A stretch of 64,000 bases of DNA from Silvibacterium dinghuense (lineage in GTDB: Bacteria > Acidobacteriota > Terriglobia > Terriglobales > Acidobacteriaceae). Below the pieces are notes generated by a model that ran no database searches, was not told the DNA's origin, and saw only the letters and a program-made list of their open reading frames with translations. The stretch is taken from NCBI RefSeq assembly GCF_004123295.1, contig NZ_SDMK01000003.1:1-64000 (forward strand), given 5' to 3'. Numbering within the stretch: the first letter of the stretch is position 1; each line of letters begins with the position of its first letter. Shown here piece after piece: positions 28,994 to 38,062 of this stretch. Position numbers and translations under genes: made by a program.

Positions 28994-30061
28994 TCAACGC
29001 AGTTTGCGCAGTGCCTTTACCACTTTTTCGGGATCCCATCCATCGCTACCCGCAAGCAGATGGCCAGGATTCAGCTTCTTCCTCTCCGCCCTGGTTAAAA
29101 CCGGGCTATCCACGATACGATGCCCTCCATTCACACCAGGGCCATGCGAGTCGTATTCGCGATAGGTGCTGGTCATAAGCCGGTCATTCCAATCCGACCA
29201 GCCTTCTGCCATGATCGTCTGTTCGATATCTGTCTCGTAAAAAGTAACGGTGGCATAGGGACGCCATGGCCTGCCAAGAGCCACCTTGCCTACTGTGTTC
29301 TCTCCCGTAATGCGGCAATGAAGAAAGGTATAACCGGAGTCTTCCATCGGAGAATGTCTGCTCTGCGCAGTAATCATCACATTCGGTGCAGCACGCGAAT
29401 GAAGTTCACAATGATCGAAGACGGCCTTTGCATCTCCAAAGATGTAGTCCACATGTCCTTCAATAAAGCAGTTCGAGAAATACTGTCTCGAAGCCGCACA
29501 GGCCTCTTCCGACGACGCATCTCGGCAGGTCCTGCTGTTCGCATAGAGTGTGTCCTGGGCTCCTAGCAGCCACACATGATCCAGCACCGCGCGATCCGAG
29601 CTCATCATGAGTGCCACGGCCTGCGAAGCGTATTCCTTCGAGCGTTGGTGCTCGTTCTCCCAGGTGTTTTCGATCGTCAGGTTTTCCGCTTGAAAGCCAT
29701 CAGCATCCACCAAGATACTGCCAGATCTGGAAGTGCTTCCCACTGTTTTTGCCGAATCATCCCAACTCAGGACAGTGTCTTCGGGCGATGCCCCTGTTCC
29801 AATCAGCGCGATATGCGGCTTATGGATCGTGATCTTCTCGCGGTAACGGCCAGGCGCAATCCTGATGATGGCGCCTTCGAGCGGAGCGTGATCGATAGCC
29901 GCCTGCACCGTGTGAAACTCCGCGTCGCCCCCTGGAGCCACCGAAAAGCGGACACGATGATCTGCTGCGAATCCGGCTAGAGGCAACAGCAGCAGTAGCA
30001 ACCACGCAAGCATAAAAACTCGTATGCAGCGCAACTCCAAACCATCACAGTTTCGATTCAT
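28994..30061 (-). CDS. Exported pectin methylesterase (CE8)
   Basis: 355 aa with an N-terminal hydrophobic signal (FMLAWLLLLLLPLAGFAA). A right-handed beta-helix of the pectinesterase family: FHTVQAAIDHAP, IIRIAPGRYREKITI, GAQDTLY with Q169 and D170, EGHVDYIFGDA with the nucleophile D205, and LGRPWRP with R264. All key residues (Gln, two Asp, Arg) are present, so it should hydrolyse methyl esters of galacturonan in the periplasm or outside. It lies 164 bp downstream of the GH3 gene on the same strand, with a repeated half-site motif in between, so it may have its own promoter. Confidence 0.92.
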   Translation of the reverse strand: MNRNCDGLELRCIRVFMLAWLLLLLLPLAGFAADHRVRFSVAPGGDAEFHTVQAAIDHAPLEGAIIRIAPGRYREKITIHKPHIALIGTGASPEDTVLSWDDSAKTVGSTSRSGSILVDADGFQAENLTIENTWENEHQRSKEYASQAVALMMSSDRAVLDHVWLLGAQDTLYANSRTCRDASSEEACAASRQYFSNCFIEGHVDYIFGDAKAVFDHCELHSRAAPNVMITAQSRHSPMEDSGYTFLHCRITGENTVGKVALGRPWRPYATVTFYETDIEQTIMAEGWSDWNDRLMTSTYREYDSHGPGVNGGHRIVDSPVLTRAERKKLNPGHLLAGSDGWDPEKVVKALRKLR

Positions 30062-30150
30062 TGTGCGTGGCCCTTTGGAGATGCATCCTGATGCTCCGGC
30101 TCGTCCACTCTATTATGAGGGCTGGATTCCACCTCCGGACGAATCACATC

Positions 30151-30189
30151 ATCCGTAACCATACGGATAGAAGCTCTCCCCTATCCGTA
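30151..30189. promoter_or_regulatory. Three-half-site operator candidate upstream of pectin methylesterase
   Basis: ATCCGTA (30151-30157) and TACGGAT (30162-30168) form an 18-bp palindrome with a 4-bp centre. A third copy, TATCCGTA, lies at 30182-30189. The cluster is about 90-130 bp upstream of the esterase start and after the GH3 stop. No T-run follows, so an operator is more likely than a terminator. Confidence 0.5.
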
Positions 30190-30225
30190 CTCGGCTATGG
30201 GTTCTTATTTGAGCAAAGCCTCTAA

Positions 30226-32472
30226 TCAGCGAATTGCAAATTCGCTCCGAAGCGGAGTATCAGCAGACGATGCCCCTGCTGCAACGCGATAGGTGCCCGG
30301 AAGTAGCGTCCAGTCGCCCTTCTGTTCGTTGAAAACCTTGAGCACGCGCGAATCGATAGCTACCGTAACAGTTTTCGACTCGCCCGGGATAAGCTCCACA
30401 CGCTGCCAGCCTGCAAGCCGCTGGAATGGCTCACCTGCTACATCCGGAATGGTGACGTAAACCTGTGCGATCTCCGTACCTGCGCGGCTACCTGTATTCT
30501 TCACCGAGAAGATCGCCGTACGCTCCTTGCCTTCGCCGCCGATCTTCAGATCAGAATATGCATACGTGGTGTAAGAGAGACCGAAGCCAAATGGAAAAAG
30601 AACGGGCTTATGCTCTGCCTCATACCACTTATATCCGACCTTCGCACCTTCGTCGTAGCTCACCGAATACTTCGACGCCGGGTGTGTCTCACCATTCACC
30701 GCGTGCGTACCCTGCCCTTCATCCTCGCGAGAAAGCGCAGGAATGCTCGGGTGCGGGAGATCCCCTTCATCTCGAGGGAAAGTCATCGCCAGTTTGGCTG
30801 AGGGATTCACCTGTCCCGTCAGGACATTCGCCAATGCCCTGTGGCCATTGCTTCCCGCATACCATGCCTCAACGATGCCTTGCACCTTATCCGCCCACGG
30901 CATCTTCACCGCTGTTCCCGTCTCGAGCACCACGATCGTTCGCGGATTCGCTGCTGCAACCTTCTCGATCAGCTCATCCTGTCCATCCGGCAGCGAAAGA
31001 TTCGGCAGGTCCATCCCCTCCGACTCCCACTGGTAGGCAAAGACAATCGCGACATCGGCGTTCTTAGCCGCTTCAGCTGCGGCTGCAGGATCATGCCCGG
31101 AATTGAAGTCGATCCTGGTATCGGGCATCTGTGCGCGAAGCGCCTTGAGCGGCGAGGTCGGGAACCAGATATGATCCTGCCAGTGCGTCGCTCCCTGCCC
31201 CCACGGCACGATCGCATTGCCGCCCGGAGGATCAACCTGCGCTGAGCCTCCACCCGAGATCATGCCGACATCGGCGTGCCCCCCAATCACGGCAATCGAG
31301 TGCACTGCGGAGCTCGTTAATGGCAGCACCCCATTCTGATCCTTGAGCAGCACGATGCTCTGCTCTTCGACCTTCCGCGCAACTTCCAATCCCCCCTCTA
31401 CATCGGGCACGCCCTTTGCAACGGGATGATCGACAATGCCGGACACGAATTCTGCATAAAGCACGCGCCGGGCGCTGTCATCGATCTCAGCCACCGAAAC
31501 CTTGCCGGCCTCCACAGCCTCCTTCAACTTCGGGCCGAGGTAGTCGGCCATCGGCTGCTCCTGATCGAGACCAGCGGCGATCGCCTCTACCGTGCTGTGC
31601 GTCCCACCCCAGTCTGAAAGCACGAAACCGGGAAACTTCCAGTCATACTTCAGCACTTCATGCAGAAGATAAGGATTTTCGCAGGCGTACGCGCCGTTTA
31701 CACGGTTATAAGAACACATCACCGCGCCCGGGTTCGCAATATCGATGGCGATGTGGAATGCAAGCAGATCGCTCTCCTGCATCGCCTTCTTCGAAGCCAG
31801 AACATTAACAATATTCCGGCCGGTCTCCTGATCGTTCATCGCATAGTGCTTGATATCGCCGATGACATGCTCGGCCTGCTCGCACTTCATCAGATTGCCG
31901 ACCACCGTGCCGGCCAGCAGAGGGTCTTCCCCCGCGTATTCAAAAGTTCGCCCATTCCTCGGATCTCGCGTCAGATCGACACCACCGCCCAAAGTCATGT
32001 TGAACCCCTGATCGCGCAGTTCGCGACCGATCAGTGCGCCATACTCGCAGGCCAGTCCCGCATCCCAGCTCGAGGCCGCTGCCAGATCAGAAGGAAGCGC
32101 AGTCGAATACCGGCCATTCTCTCCGCTACTGCGTACGCCATACGCTGCGTCGGAGATCACAATCGGTGGAATCCCGAGACGAGGAATGCCTTCCACGTAT
32201 CCCGCTCCACCATTGCCCAGCCGAGTCAGCGGCATCTGCCAGTTAGGAACATGCGGCATACCATTTCCGTGGAGCAGCGCAATCTTCTCGTCGAGAGTCA
32301 TCTGCTTCAGCACAAGATCGGCACGCTCACCTGCAGAGAGACTCGTATTCATCCATGGGTGCGAGGTATCCTGCGCGAGCATCGCGGCTGCGAACGTAAA
32401 TTGTGAAACCGCAAACAGGAGCGCAGCTCCACGGCGTGTTCCTCTCTTTGAGCTTCTGTCGAACTTCTGCAT
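30226..32472 (-). CDS. Exported GH3 beta-glycosidase
   Basis: 748 aa with a signal peptide (ALLFAVSQFTFAAAMLAQ). The GH3 N-terminal barrel shows LTRLGNGGAGYVEGIPRLGIPP, MNDQETGRN and the nucleophile D287 in FVLSDWGGTHS. The alpha/beta sandwich follows (SIAVIGGHADVGMISGGGSAQVDPPGG) and then a fibronectin-III-like domain (FPFGFGLSYTTYAY ... RLAGWQRVELIPGESKTV). Full length for the bglX-type architecture; removes beta-linked glucose or xylose from oligosaccharides in the periplasm. AAGGAAA precedes the ATG. It is divergent from the OmpR-type response regulator, with a palindrome between them that may let the regulator control it. Confidence 0.92.
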   Translation of the reverse strand: MQKFDRSSKRGTRRGAALLFAVSQFTFAAAMLAQDTSHPWMNTSLSAGERADLVLKQMTLDEKIALLHGNGMPHVPNWQMPLTRLGNGGAGYVEGIPRLGIPPIVISDAAYGVRSSGENGRYSTALPSDLAAASSWDAGLACEYGALIGRELRDQGFNMTLGGGVDLTRDPRNGRTFEYAGEDPLLAGTVVGNLMKCEQAEHVIGDIKHYAMNDQETGRNIVNVLASKKAMQESDLLAFHIAIDIANPGAVMCSYNRVNGAYACENPYLLHEVLKYDWKFPGFVLSDWGGTHSTVEAIAAGLDQEQPMADYLGPKLKEAVEAGKVSVAEIDDSARRVLYAEFVSGIVDHPVAKGVPDVEGGLEVARKVEEQSIVLLKDQNGVLPLTSSAVHSIAVIGGHADVGMISGGGSAQVDPPGGNAIVPWGQGATHWQDHIWFPTSPLKALRAQMPDTRIDFNSGHDPAAAAEAAKNADVAIVFAYQWESEGMDLPNLSLPDGQDELIEKVAAANPRTIVVLETGTAVKMPWADKVQGIVEAWYAGSNGHRALANVLTGQVNPSAKLAMTFPRDEGDLPHPSIPALSREDEGQGTHAVNGETHPASKYSVSYDEGAKVGYKWYEAEHKPVLFPFGFGLSYTTYAYSDLKIGGEGKERTAIFSVKNTGSRAGTEIAQVYVTIPDVAGEPFQRLAGWQRVELIPGESKTVTVAIDSRVLKVFNEQKGDWTLLPGTYRVAAGASSADTPLRSEFAIR

Positions 32473-32541
32473 AGGTCGTTTCCTTGCCCCAGGCGCGGTT
32501 CACGCGCGAACTATATTTGAGCCGCATGGCATCATCTCTGT

Positions 32542-32561
32542 CTCTTAAGAATTCTTAAGAG
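32542..32561. promoter_or_regulatory. CTTAAG tandem/palindrome, OmpR-type operator candidate
   Basis: The 20-bp perfect palindrome CTCTTAAGAATTCTTAAGAG also reads as two direct CTTAAGA repeats (32544-32550, 32554-32560) one helical turn apart, the layout used by OmpR/PmrA-type regulators. It sits 70 bp before the GH3 start and 56 bp before the response-regulator start. Confidence 0.65.
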
Positions 32562-32616
32562 GCTCCGGCTGGCACACTTTATACACTGAATTCGGGAATG
32601 AGGTTCAGACTCCACA

Positions 32617-33300
32617 GTGAACACATCCATACTTCTGGTCGATGACGACATTGAGTACGCCGAATTACTCGGCGTGATCCTGCACCAGGCTGGCATCCAT
32701 GTGACCTTATGTCACACCGGCAAGCAGGCACTGCAGGAAGTCGCGTCAGCCCCTTTCAACCTCATACTCATGGACGTCGCCATGCCAGAAATGGACGGCT
32801 TTTCGGCGTTGCATCAGCTGCGTCGCGTCAGCGACATCCCGGTCATCATGCTTACGTCGCGTATCGCGGCTGCGGACCGGGTACAAGGCCTCGACGGCGG
32901 AGCGGATGACTACATCTGCAAACCCTGCGATCCGGATGAACTGCTCTCGCGCATACGTGCAGTTTTACGGCGCACTCATCGCAGCAATTATGATCCGGTG
33001 TTCCTCTTCGGCTCTCATCGCTTTGAATCCCGTACCCGGGAACTTACCCACGACAATCGCGTGATAAGGCTCACATCGCTTGAGGCAGAACTACTCTCCA
33101 TGTTGCTTCATGCGCGGGGCCGAACGGTAACACGAGAGTCCATCGCACTCGCGTTGCAGGATCGCGAGCTCGACGCCTTTGATCGCAGCCTCGATGTGCA
33201 CATCAGCCGCCTTCGGGCAAAACTTGGCGAAGACGCCGCCAGCATTCAGACTATTCGCGGCATCGGATACTCGCTGCACGCGACAATCGAAAGGATGTAG
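32617..33300 (+). CDS. OmpR-family response regulator
   Basis: 227 aa from a GTG start. Receiver domain residues 1-120 with acidic pocket D9/D10, phosphoacceptor D53 (LILMDVAMPEMDG), Thr of MLTSR and the KP motif CKPCD. Residues 130-225 form the winged-helix trans_reg_C domain (RLTSLEAELLSMLLHARGRTVTRESI ... RSLDVHISRLRAKLGEDAASIQTIRGIGYSL). The kinase gene follows after 4 bp. Divergent from GH3; the tandem CTTAAG site between them suggests autoregulation and control of the glycosidase (inference). Confidence 0.95.
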   Translation: MNTSILLVDDDIEYAELLGVILHQAGIHVTLCHTGKQALQEVASAPFNLILMDVAMPEMDGFSALHQLRRVSDIPVIMLTSRIAAADRVQGLDGGADDYICKPCDPDELLSRIRAVLRRTHRSNYDPVFLFGSHRFESRTRELTHDNRVIRLTSLEAELLSMLLHARGRTVTRESIALALQDRELDAFDRSLDVHISRLRAKLGEDAASIQTIRGIGYSLHATIERM

Positions 33301-33304
33301 GTCA

Positions 33305-34630
33305 TTGTTCAGGCGCTCCATTCTCATCGGCGTCACGGCTGCTTACCTGATTTCACTGACATGTGGACTCCTCGTTGCGCACTTCCTGGCGCAGAAGAGT
33401 TACGAGATGTACGTCGCTCCGACATTCGAGGCAATGGATCGCCTCGAGTTGAATGAGGCTCGCAGTGCGCTCCAGGCACATGGACCAGACGCACTTGCGG
33501 AATACCTCCGCAGCCTCGATCGCGCCTTCGGTGGTCGGCACTTTTTGCTCTCTGCGAATGGAACCGACCTCATTACCGGCAACTCGCTGGCGGGACTTCT
33601 GCCCCGAGCGACCGATCTGCGATATCGCGGATATTTCCACGGGGTCTTCCACCTGGCCCAACGCTCCGATGACGGACAATTCTGCTTTGCCGTAGTAGGT
33701 ACTGCAATCCAGACCGGCCCAGCGACATGGGGTTACTTTGCCGTGTGCATGATCGTGACCACCGGCCTGCTCCTGTTCTCCCTGCTTTATCTGGTATTCC
33801 CGCTACGCCGCATCCGCGACGCACTGCATGCCTTCGGTAAAGGACAGATGGAGCTGCGAATCGCCTCCCATCGTGAAGACGAAATTGGACAGGTTGCGGC
33901 CAACTTCAATGCCATGGCCGAGCGCGTTGAGCAGAGCTTCCGTACCGAACGGCTTCTCCTGCAGGACATTTCCCACGAACTTCGTGCACCTCTCGCGCGA
34001 TTGTCCCTCGCCGTACACCTGGCGAAGCAACAGCGCCAGGACGACCTGACCGCACAGATCGAAACGAATGTAAAGAAACTATCCGCGCTCGTCGGTGAGA
34101 TTACCGAATTCCATCAACGTTGGAGCGCGATAGAGAATCAAGCGCCTCTACAAGATGCAGACCTCGAGCAAATCGTCAGAAATGCCGTCCAGGATGCATC
34201 GATCGAAGCCTCTTCACGGTCTGTCACGATCGAGCTTCAATCTTCCTCTATGATCCTGCACAATACCCGTCCTGAACTTATCGGCCGTGTACTCGAAAAT
34301 GTGCTTCGTAACGCGATTGTCCATTCCTCTCCGGGGTCTCACATCGAAGTCGCGATGCATCACCAGCTCAATGAGGCTATCGTCACCGTCCGCGATTTCG
34401 GCGGAGGCGTACCACCTGAGCGTCTGGAGCGAATCTTTGATCCCTTCTATCGGGAAGAAGACTCGCAAAGTGAGCGACCTGGTCTCGGCCTCGGCCTCTC
34501 TATCGCTCGCCGCGGAGTGCAATGGCATGGAGGAACACTTCACGCCGAGAACGCATCTCCTGGCCTTCGACTTATCGCGATATTCCCTCTCAATGAGAAA
34601 GCGAATGCCCCATCCGCAAAGCAAAGATAA
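33305..34630 (+). CDS. Membrane sensor histidine kinase (HisKA/HATPase)
   Basis: 441 aa. The start is placed at the TTG at 33305, 4 bp after the regulator stop and preceded by AAGG, because it begins directly with the first membrane span (FRRSILIGVTAAYLISLTCGLLVAHFL); the frame is open further upstream only through the regulator gene. A periplasmic loop of about 110 residues, a second span at about 140-163, HAMP, then the H-box LLQDISHELRAPLARL with H224, N-box ENVLRNAIVHSSPG, G-boxes RDFGGGVPPE and GLGLGLSIARR. CpxA-like layout. Partner of the preceding regulator. Confidence 0.92.
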   Translation: MFRRSILIGVTAAYLISLTCGLLVAHFLAQKSYEMYVAPTFEAMDRLELNEARSALQAHGPDALAEYLRSLDRAFGGRHFLLSANGTDLITGNSLAGLLPRATDLRYRGYFHGVFHLAQRSDDGQFCFAVVGTAIQTGPATWGYFAVCMIVTTGLLLFSLLYLVFPLRRIRDALHAFGKGQMELRIASHREDEIGQVAANFNAMAERVEQSFRTERLLLQDISHELRAPLARLSLAVHLAKQQRQDDLTAQIETNVKKLSALVGEITEFHQRWSAIENQAPLQDADLEQIVRNAVQDASIEASSRSVTIELQSSSMILHNTRPELIGRVLENVLRNAIVHSSPGSHIEVAMHHQLNEAIVTVRDFGGGVPPERLERIFDPFYREEDSQSERPGLGLGLSIARRGVQWHGGTLHAENASPGLRLIAIFPLNEKANAPSAKQR

Positions 34631-34706
34631 ACCTCGCCCGACACGCTGGACGCTCTCTGGCATAAGCGATCCCAGCAGCTCATCAGGATAAGGTTCTAAA
34701 TATGGC

Positions 34707-37220
34707 CTATCCTGTCACGGATTGAATCTGCAGTTCTGCTGCCTTCAAACCAGGAGCGGAAGCCACGATCCGGATCATACCGGCTCGCGGTGTTGTCCGA
34801 AGTAATGCCGTAGCAATACCTACCTGCGCTCGCATGGGATTGGCCAGCAGGCGCTCATCACCGATAATCGCGCCTTCCCCATCTACATGAAAGCTCACCT
34901 GATCCGCGCCATAGGGGTATGTGGTCCCCCGTGAGTCGCAGACGTGTGCATAGAGCCGTACCCAGTCTGCGCCATCCGCAGTCAACGAGCGGCCACAGGT
35001 ATCGGCAATCAGCTCTATATGTGTCGCTACACCCGGCGCTTTGATCTCGTGGGTTGCGACTACGACTCCGCCGATGCATCCTTCCGCTTTCACATTGCCG
35101 ATCGCCGTCCCAGGCGCAGCCACGCCGGTAGCAAACAGCATGGAATGCAGTTGACTGAACGGCTCCAGGCGAAAGGTAAAGGGAGGATGTGGCAGATGAT
35201 ATCCCTCATCCGGCCGCTGCGTTGCAACCAGCTTTCCGTTCTGTGTCAGCCGCACCTCTTCGCAATTGCTGAACACTATCACCGTCGTTGGGGATTGGAA
35301 AGTCGCAAAGTTCGCGATGAAAACCATGGGGCCACTGCCATAGTCCGAAGCATCGCGACTCGCTGGTCTCTGGCTCTGAAACAGGTAATAGTCGAACTTC
35401 GGCAGCCGGAACAAATCAAGCGGCGAACCGAAATATGTTTGGTGATGATAACCGCGATAATAATCAATCCCCGCCCACAGGTCTGCGCCCGCAGCCCGAG
35501 CGTTGCCCGGCTTAAGAGGCTCCGTTAATTCCGCATAGATCTCATCGAGCGCTGTCAGATGACGCGCCGCCTGCACCAGCATCGGTGTTTCGCCCCATTC
35601 CCGGTCCACGCGCGCACTTCCTTGCTGGTCGGTCCAGTTATCTACCTGATCCCCCCATTCGCGAGTCCACAAGGGTCGGCTACCATCATTGCGTGAGTAC
35701 TCTACATCCCATCCCGAAAAGCCTGAAACCGGCTCCGTAATCCGGTCGCCGGCGGCATAACAATCCTTGCCCGGATACTCTTCATGAACGATGCGATAGA
35801 GCTCTGCGGCAACACTCCTGTTATCCGTCTCATTGAGCTGCGCCTCCCATAGCACCACACACGCATGGTTACGATCCCGGCGAATCATCTCCCGTGCATC
35901 TTGATACACACGCTCCCGAAAGACGGCATCACCGATGAACTGCCATCCAGGGTTTGACACGATACCCAGAATGCCCAGCTCATCGCAAGCATCCATGAAT
36001 GCCGGGTGCTGGGGATAATGACAGCGGTAAGAGGTGAAGCCCGCATCGCGCAGCTTCCATGCATCGCGGTAATGCGCTGAAGCAGGCAACGCGCAACCGA
36101 CATAGGGATGATCCTGATGGCGGTTCGCTCCTAAAGAAAAGAACTTCTCCCCATTGAGCACCAACCCCTCATCGCGATCGAAGCGAAATGTCCTGATCCC
36201 GATGCGCAGGTACTGGTCATCGACCGAAACTCCCTCCTCGAGCACTATTGCATGCAACTGATAGAGGTACGGACGATAGGGATGCCATAGATGTGGTTGC
36301 TGCACGACGATCATCTGAGTGATCGCATGCGAGCTACCTTCGTTGATCTCGACTTCACGTTCTACTTTCGCAACGGACATACCCGCCGCGTCCCACAGCT
36401 CCAGCCGCACAGCCGCATGCCGCGTTCGCCCAGAGACATTGGAAACATCCACTTGCACCTGCACAGTCGCTGCGTCTCTCGACACCGAAGGATAGGTCAC
36501 GAAGATGCCGCCACCCGCGGTCTTGTTTGCGAACATCGGATCGCTGATATGGACCGGATGGATAACCTCCAGCCGTACGCTGCGATAGAGTCCACCGAAG
36601 TAAACAAAATCGAGCTCGCCCTGCGGCTTGCCTGGCGGCACCTCGGGATTGTCTTTGTTATTCAGCCGCACCGTCAGAACATGGTTATTCCCATTCGCAA
36701 AATCGAGCAACGGAGAAAGGTCGAGAACGAACGGAAGATATCCGCCGTAATGGGTAGTCAGATGGCGTCCGTTAAGCCATATATCGGCAACAGACATCGC
36801 CCCATCAAACGTTAGTCTCACGACTCGTCCGCGCCACTCCGGTTTCGCGGTGAACCGCTTCTGGTACCAGCACACGCCCTGAAAATTCTGCCCTCCGCCG
36901 GCATTGAGCGGCTCAAGCCTCACGCTGTGCGGCAGTGTCACCGCTTCCCAACTCTTGTCATCAGGCGGAATCAGATCCCCACCGGCAACATCAGATGGAA
37001 GACCCTGCACGCTCCCATCCGACCGCGCGAATTGCCATCCTTGATCAAAGCTGTGCGCCTCGCGAAAACGCGGTGCAATCGGCCATACGGCAGAAGATGT
37101 AACGTTGGGGCCTTCCCTCTCGGCGGCAGAGGCCGCAGAAGGCTGCATAAAACGGGCAAGAGCTAAACCTGCCCCGGTAACAACTCCGGAGCTTAAAAAT
37201 TCTCGACGCGAGATGGACAT
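34707..37220 (-). CDS. Exported GH2 beta-galactosidase-like hydrolase
   Basis: 837 aa with a twin-arginine-type leader (SISRREFLSSGVVTGAGLALARF), implying export folded through Tat. A sugar-binding jelly roll (VTLPHSVRLEPLNAGGGQNFQGVCWYQKRF ... DIWLNGRHLTTHYGGYLPF), an Ig-like domain, then the TIM barrel with LGANRHQDHP, HYPQHPAFMDACDELGI, acid/base E464 in QLNETDN and nucleophile E521 in WTREWGD. A C-terminal beta domain follows. GH2 members of this type act as beta-galactosidases, but related specificities are possible. Isolated between two signalling modules. Confidence 0.88.
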   Translation of the reverse strand: MSISRREFLSSGVVTGAGLALARFMQPSAASAAEREGPNVTSSAVWPIAPRFREAHSFDQGWQFARSDGSVQGLPSDVAGGDLIPPDDKSWEAVTLPHSVRLEPLNAGGGQNFQGVCWYQKRFTAKPEWRGRVVRLTFDGAMSVADIWLNGRHLTTHYGGYLPFVLDLSPLLDFANGNNHVLTVRLNNKDNPEVPPGKPQGELDFVYFGGLYRSVRLEVIHPVHISDPMFANKTAGGGIFVTYPSVSRDAATVQVQVDVSNVSGRTRHAAVRLELWDAAGMSVAKVEREVEINEGSSHAITQMIVVQQPHLWHPYRPYLYQLHAIVLEEGVSVDDQYLRIGIRTFRFDRDEGLVLNGEKFFSLGANRHQDHPYVGCALPASAHYRDAWKLRDAGFTSYRCHYPQHPAFMDACDELGILGIVSNPGWQFIGDAVFRERVYQDAREMIRRDRNHACVVLWEAQLNETDNRSVAAELYRIVHEEYPGKDCYAAGDRITEPVSGFSGWDVEYSRNDGSRPLWTREWGDQVDNWTDQQGSARVDREWGETPMLVQAARHLTALDEIYAELTEPLKPGNARAAGADLWAGIDYYRGYHHQTYFGSPLDLFRLPKFDYYLFQSQRPASRDASDYGSGPMVFIANFATFQSPTTVIVFSNCEEVRLTQNGKLVATQRPDEGYHLPHPPFTFRLEPFSQLHSMLFATGVAAPGTAIGNVKAEGCIGGVVVATHEIKAPGVATHIELIADTCGRSLTADGADWVRLYAHVCDSRGTTYPYGADQVSFHVDGEGAIIGDERLLANPMRAQVGIATALLRTTPRAGMIRIVASAPGLKAAELQIQSVTG

Positions 37221-37432
37221 GGATAAGGTTCCTGCTCAATGCGAATAAAGACAGTCTACCCTCCGCATCGCGCAGTGAGCCAGACCATACGGGTGATAGT
37301 CGCACAGATGGCTTCGCTCTTTGCGAATACATCTGCACCCGAAACATTACGTGAGGCACAACTTCTTGCGTATCCACCAAAAGTCGAACCAAACCTGAAT
37401 TTGAGGTTATGGACCTGCAGCAATCAGCACAC

Positions 37433-38062
37433 TCACAGATGTGCAAGTCCGCGCTGCAGCGCCGTAATGACGGCCTGTGTACGATCAGTCACATTCAGGC
37501 GCATAAGAATGACGCTGACGTGCGACTTCACCGTCGCCTCCTTGATCGAAAGCAGCTCGGCGATTTCGCGATTGCTCTTCCCGCGCACCAGCAGCTCAAG
37601 CACTTCGCGCTCGCGCGTGCTGAGTTCACCGTCAGGCATACGCGAGGCCAGCGCTCTCGCCACCGGTGCAGGCACAAAGCGCCCGCCTGCCTTCACCTTC
37701 CGGATCGCCTCGATCAATGCTTCATGCGGCATGCCTTTGATAAGGTAGCCGCGTGCGCCCGCCTCGAGCGCCTGATGAATATCCTCGTCGCCCTCATACG
37801 TCGTCAGCACGATCAATCTGGCCCACGGCGCAAAGCTCCGGATTTCGCGAATTGCTTCGACCCCGCTGCGATCCGGCAGGCGCAGGTCCATTAACGTGAT
37901 GTCCGGACGATGTTCGCGAAATAGCTCGACTGCTCCGGAGGCAGTTCCTGTCTGCGCAACCACCCGCATATCGCTTCGCGCGGCAATGATCGCTACTACG
38001 CCATAGCGCATGATCGGGTGGTCATCGACGACCAGCACGCTCGTCTGCGTCTCTTCTGTCAT
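37433..38062 (-). CDS. NarL/LuxR-family response regulator
   Basis: 209 aa. The ATG at 38062 overlaps the stop of the kinase gene by ATGA and is preferred to an upstream in-frame start inside the kinase gene. Receiver domain with DD at 13-14, phosphoacceptor D59 (DITLMDLRLPDRSG) and Lys in YLIKGMP. C-terminal LuxR-type helix-turn-helix (LSTREREVLELLVRGKSNREIAELLSIKEATVKSHVSVILMRLNVTDRTQA). Translationally coupled with the propeller kinase, its obvious partner. Confidence 0.95.
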   Translation of the reverse strand: MTEETQTSVLVVDDHPIMRYGVVAIIAARSDMRVVAQTGTASGAVELFREHRPDITLMDLRLPDRSGVEAIREIRSFAPWARLIVLTTYEGDEDIHQALEAGARGYLIKGMPHEALIEAIRKVKAGGRFVPAPVARALASRMPDGELSTREREVLELLVRGKSNREIAELLSIKEATVKSHVSVILMRLNVTDRTQAVITALQRGLAHL

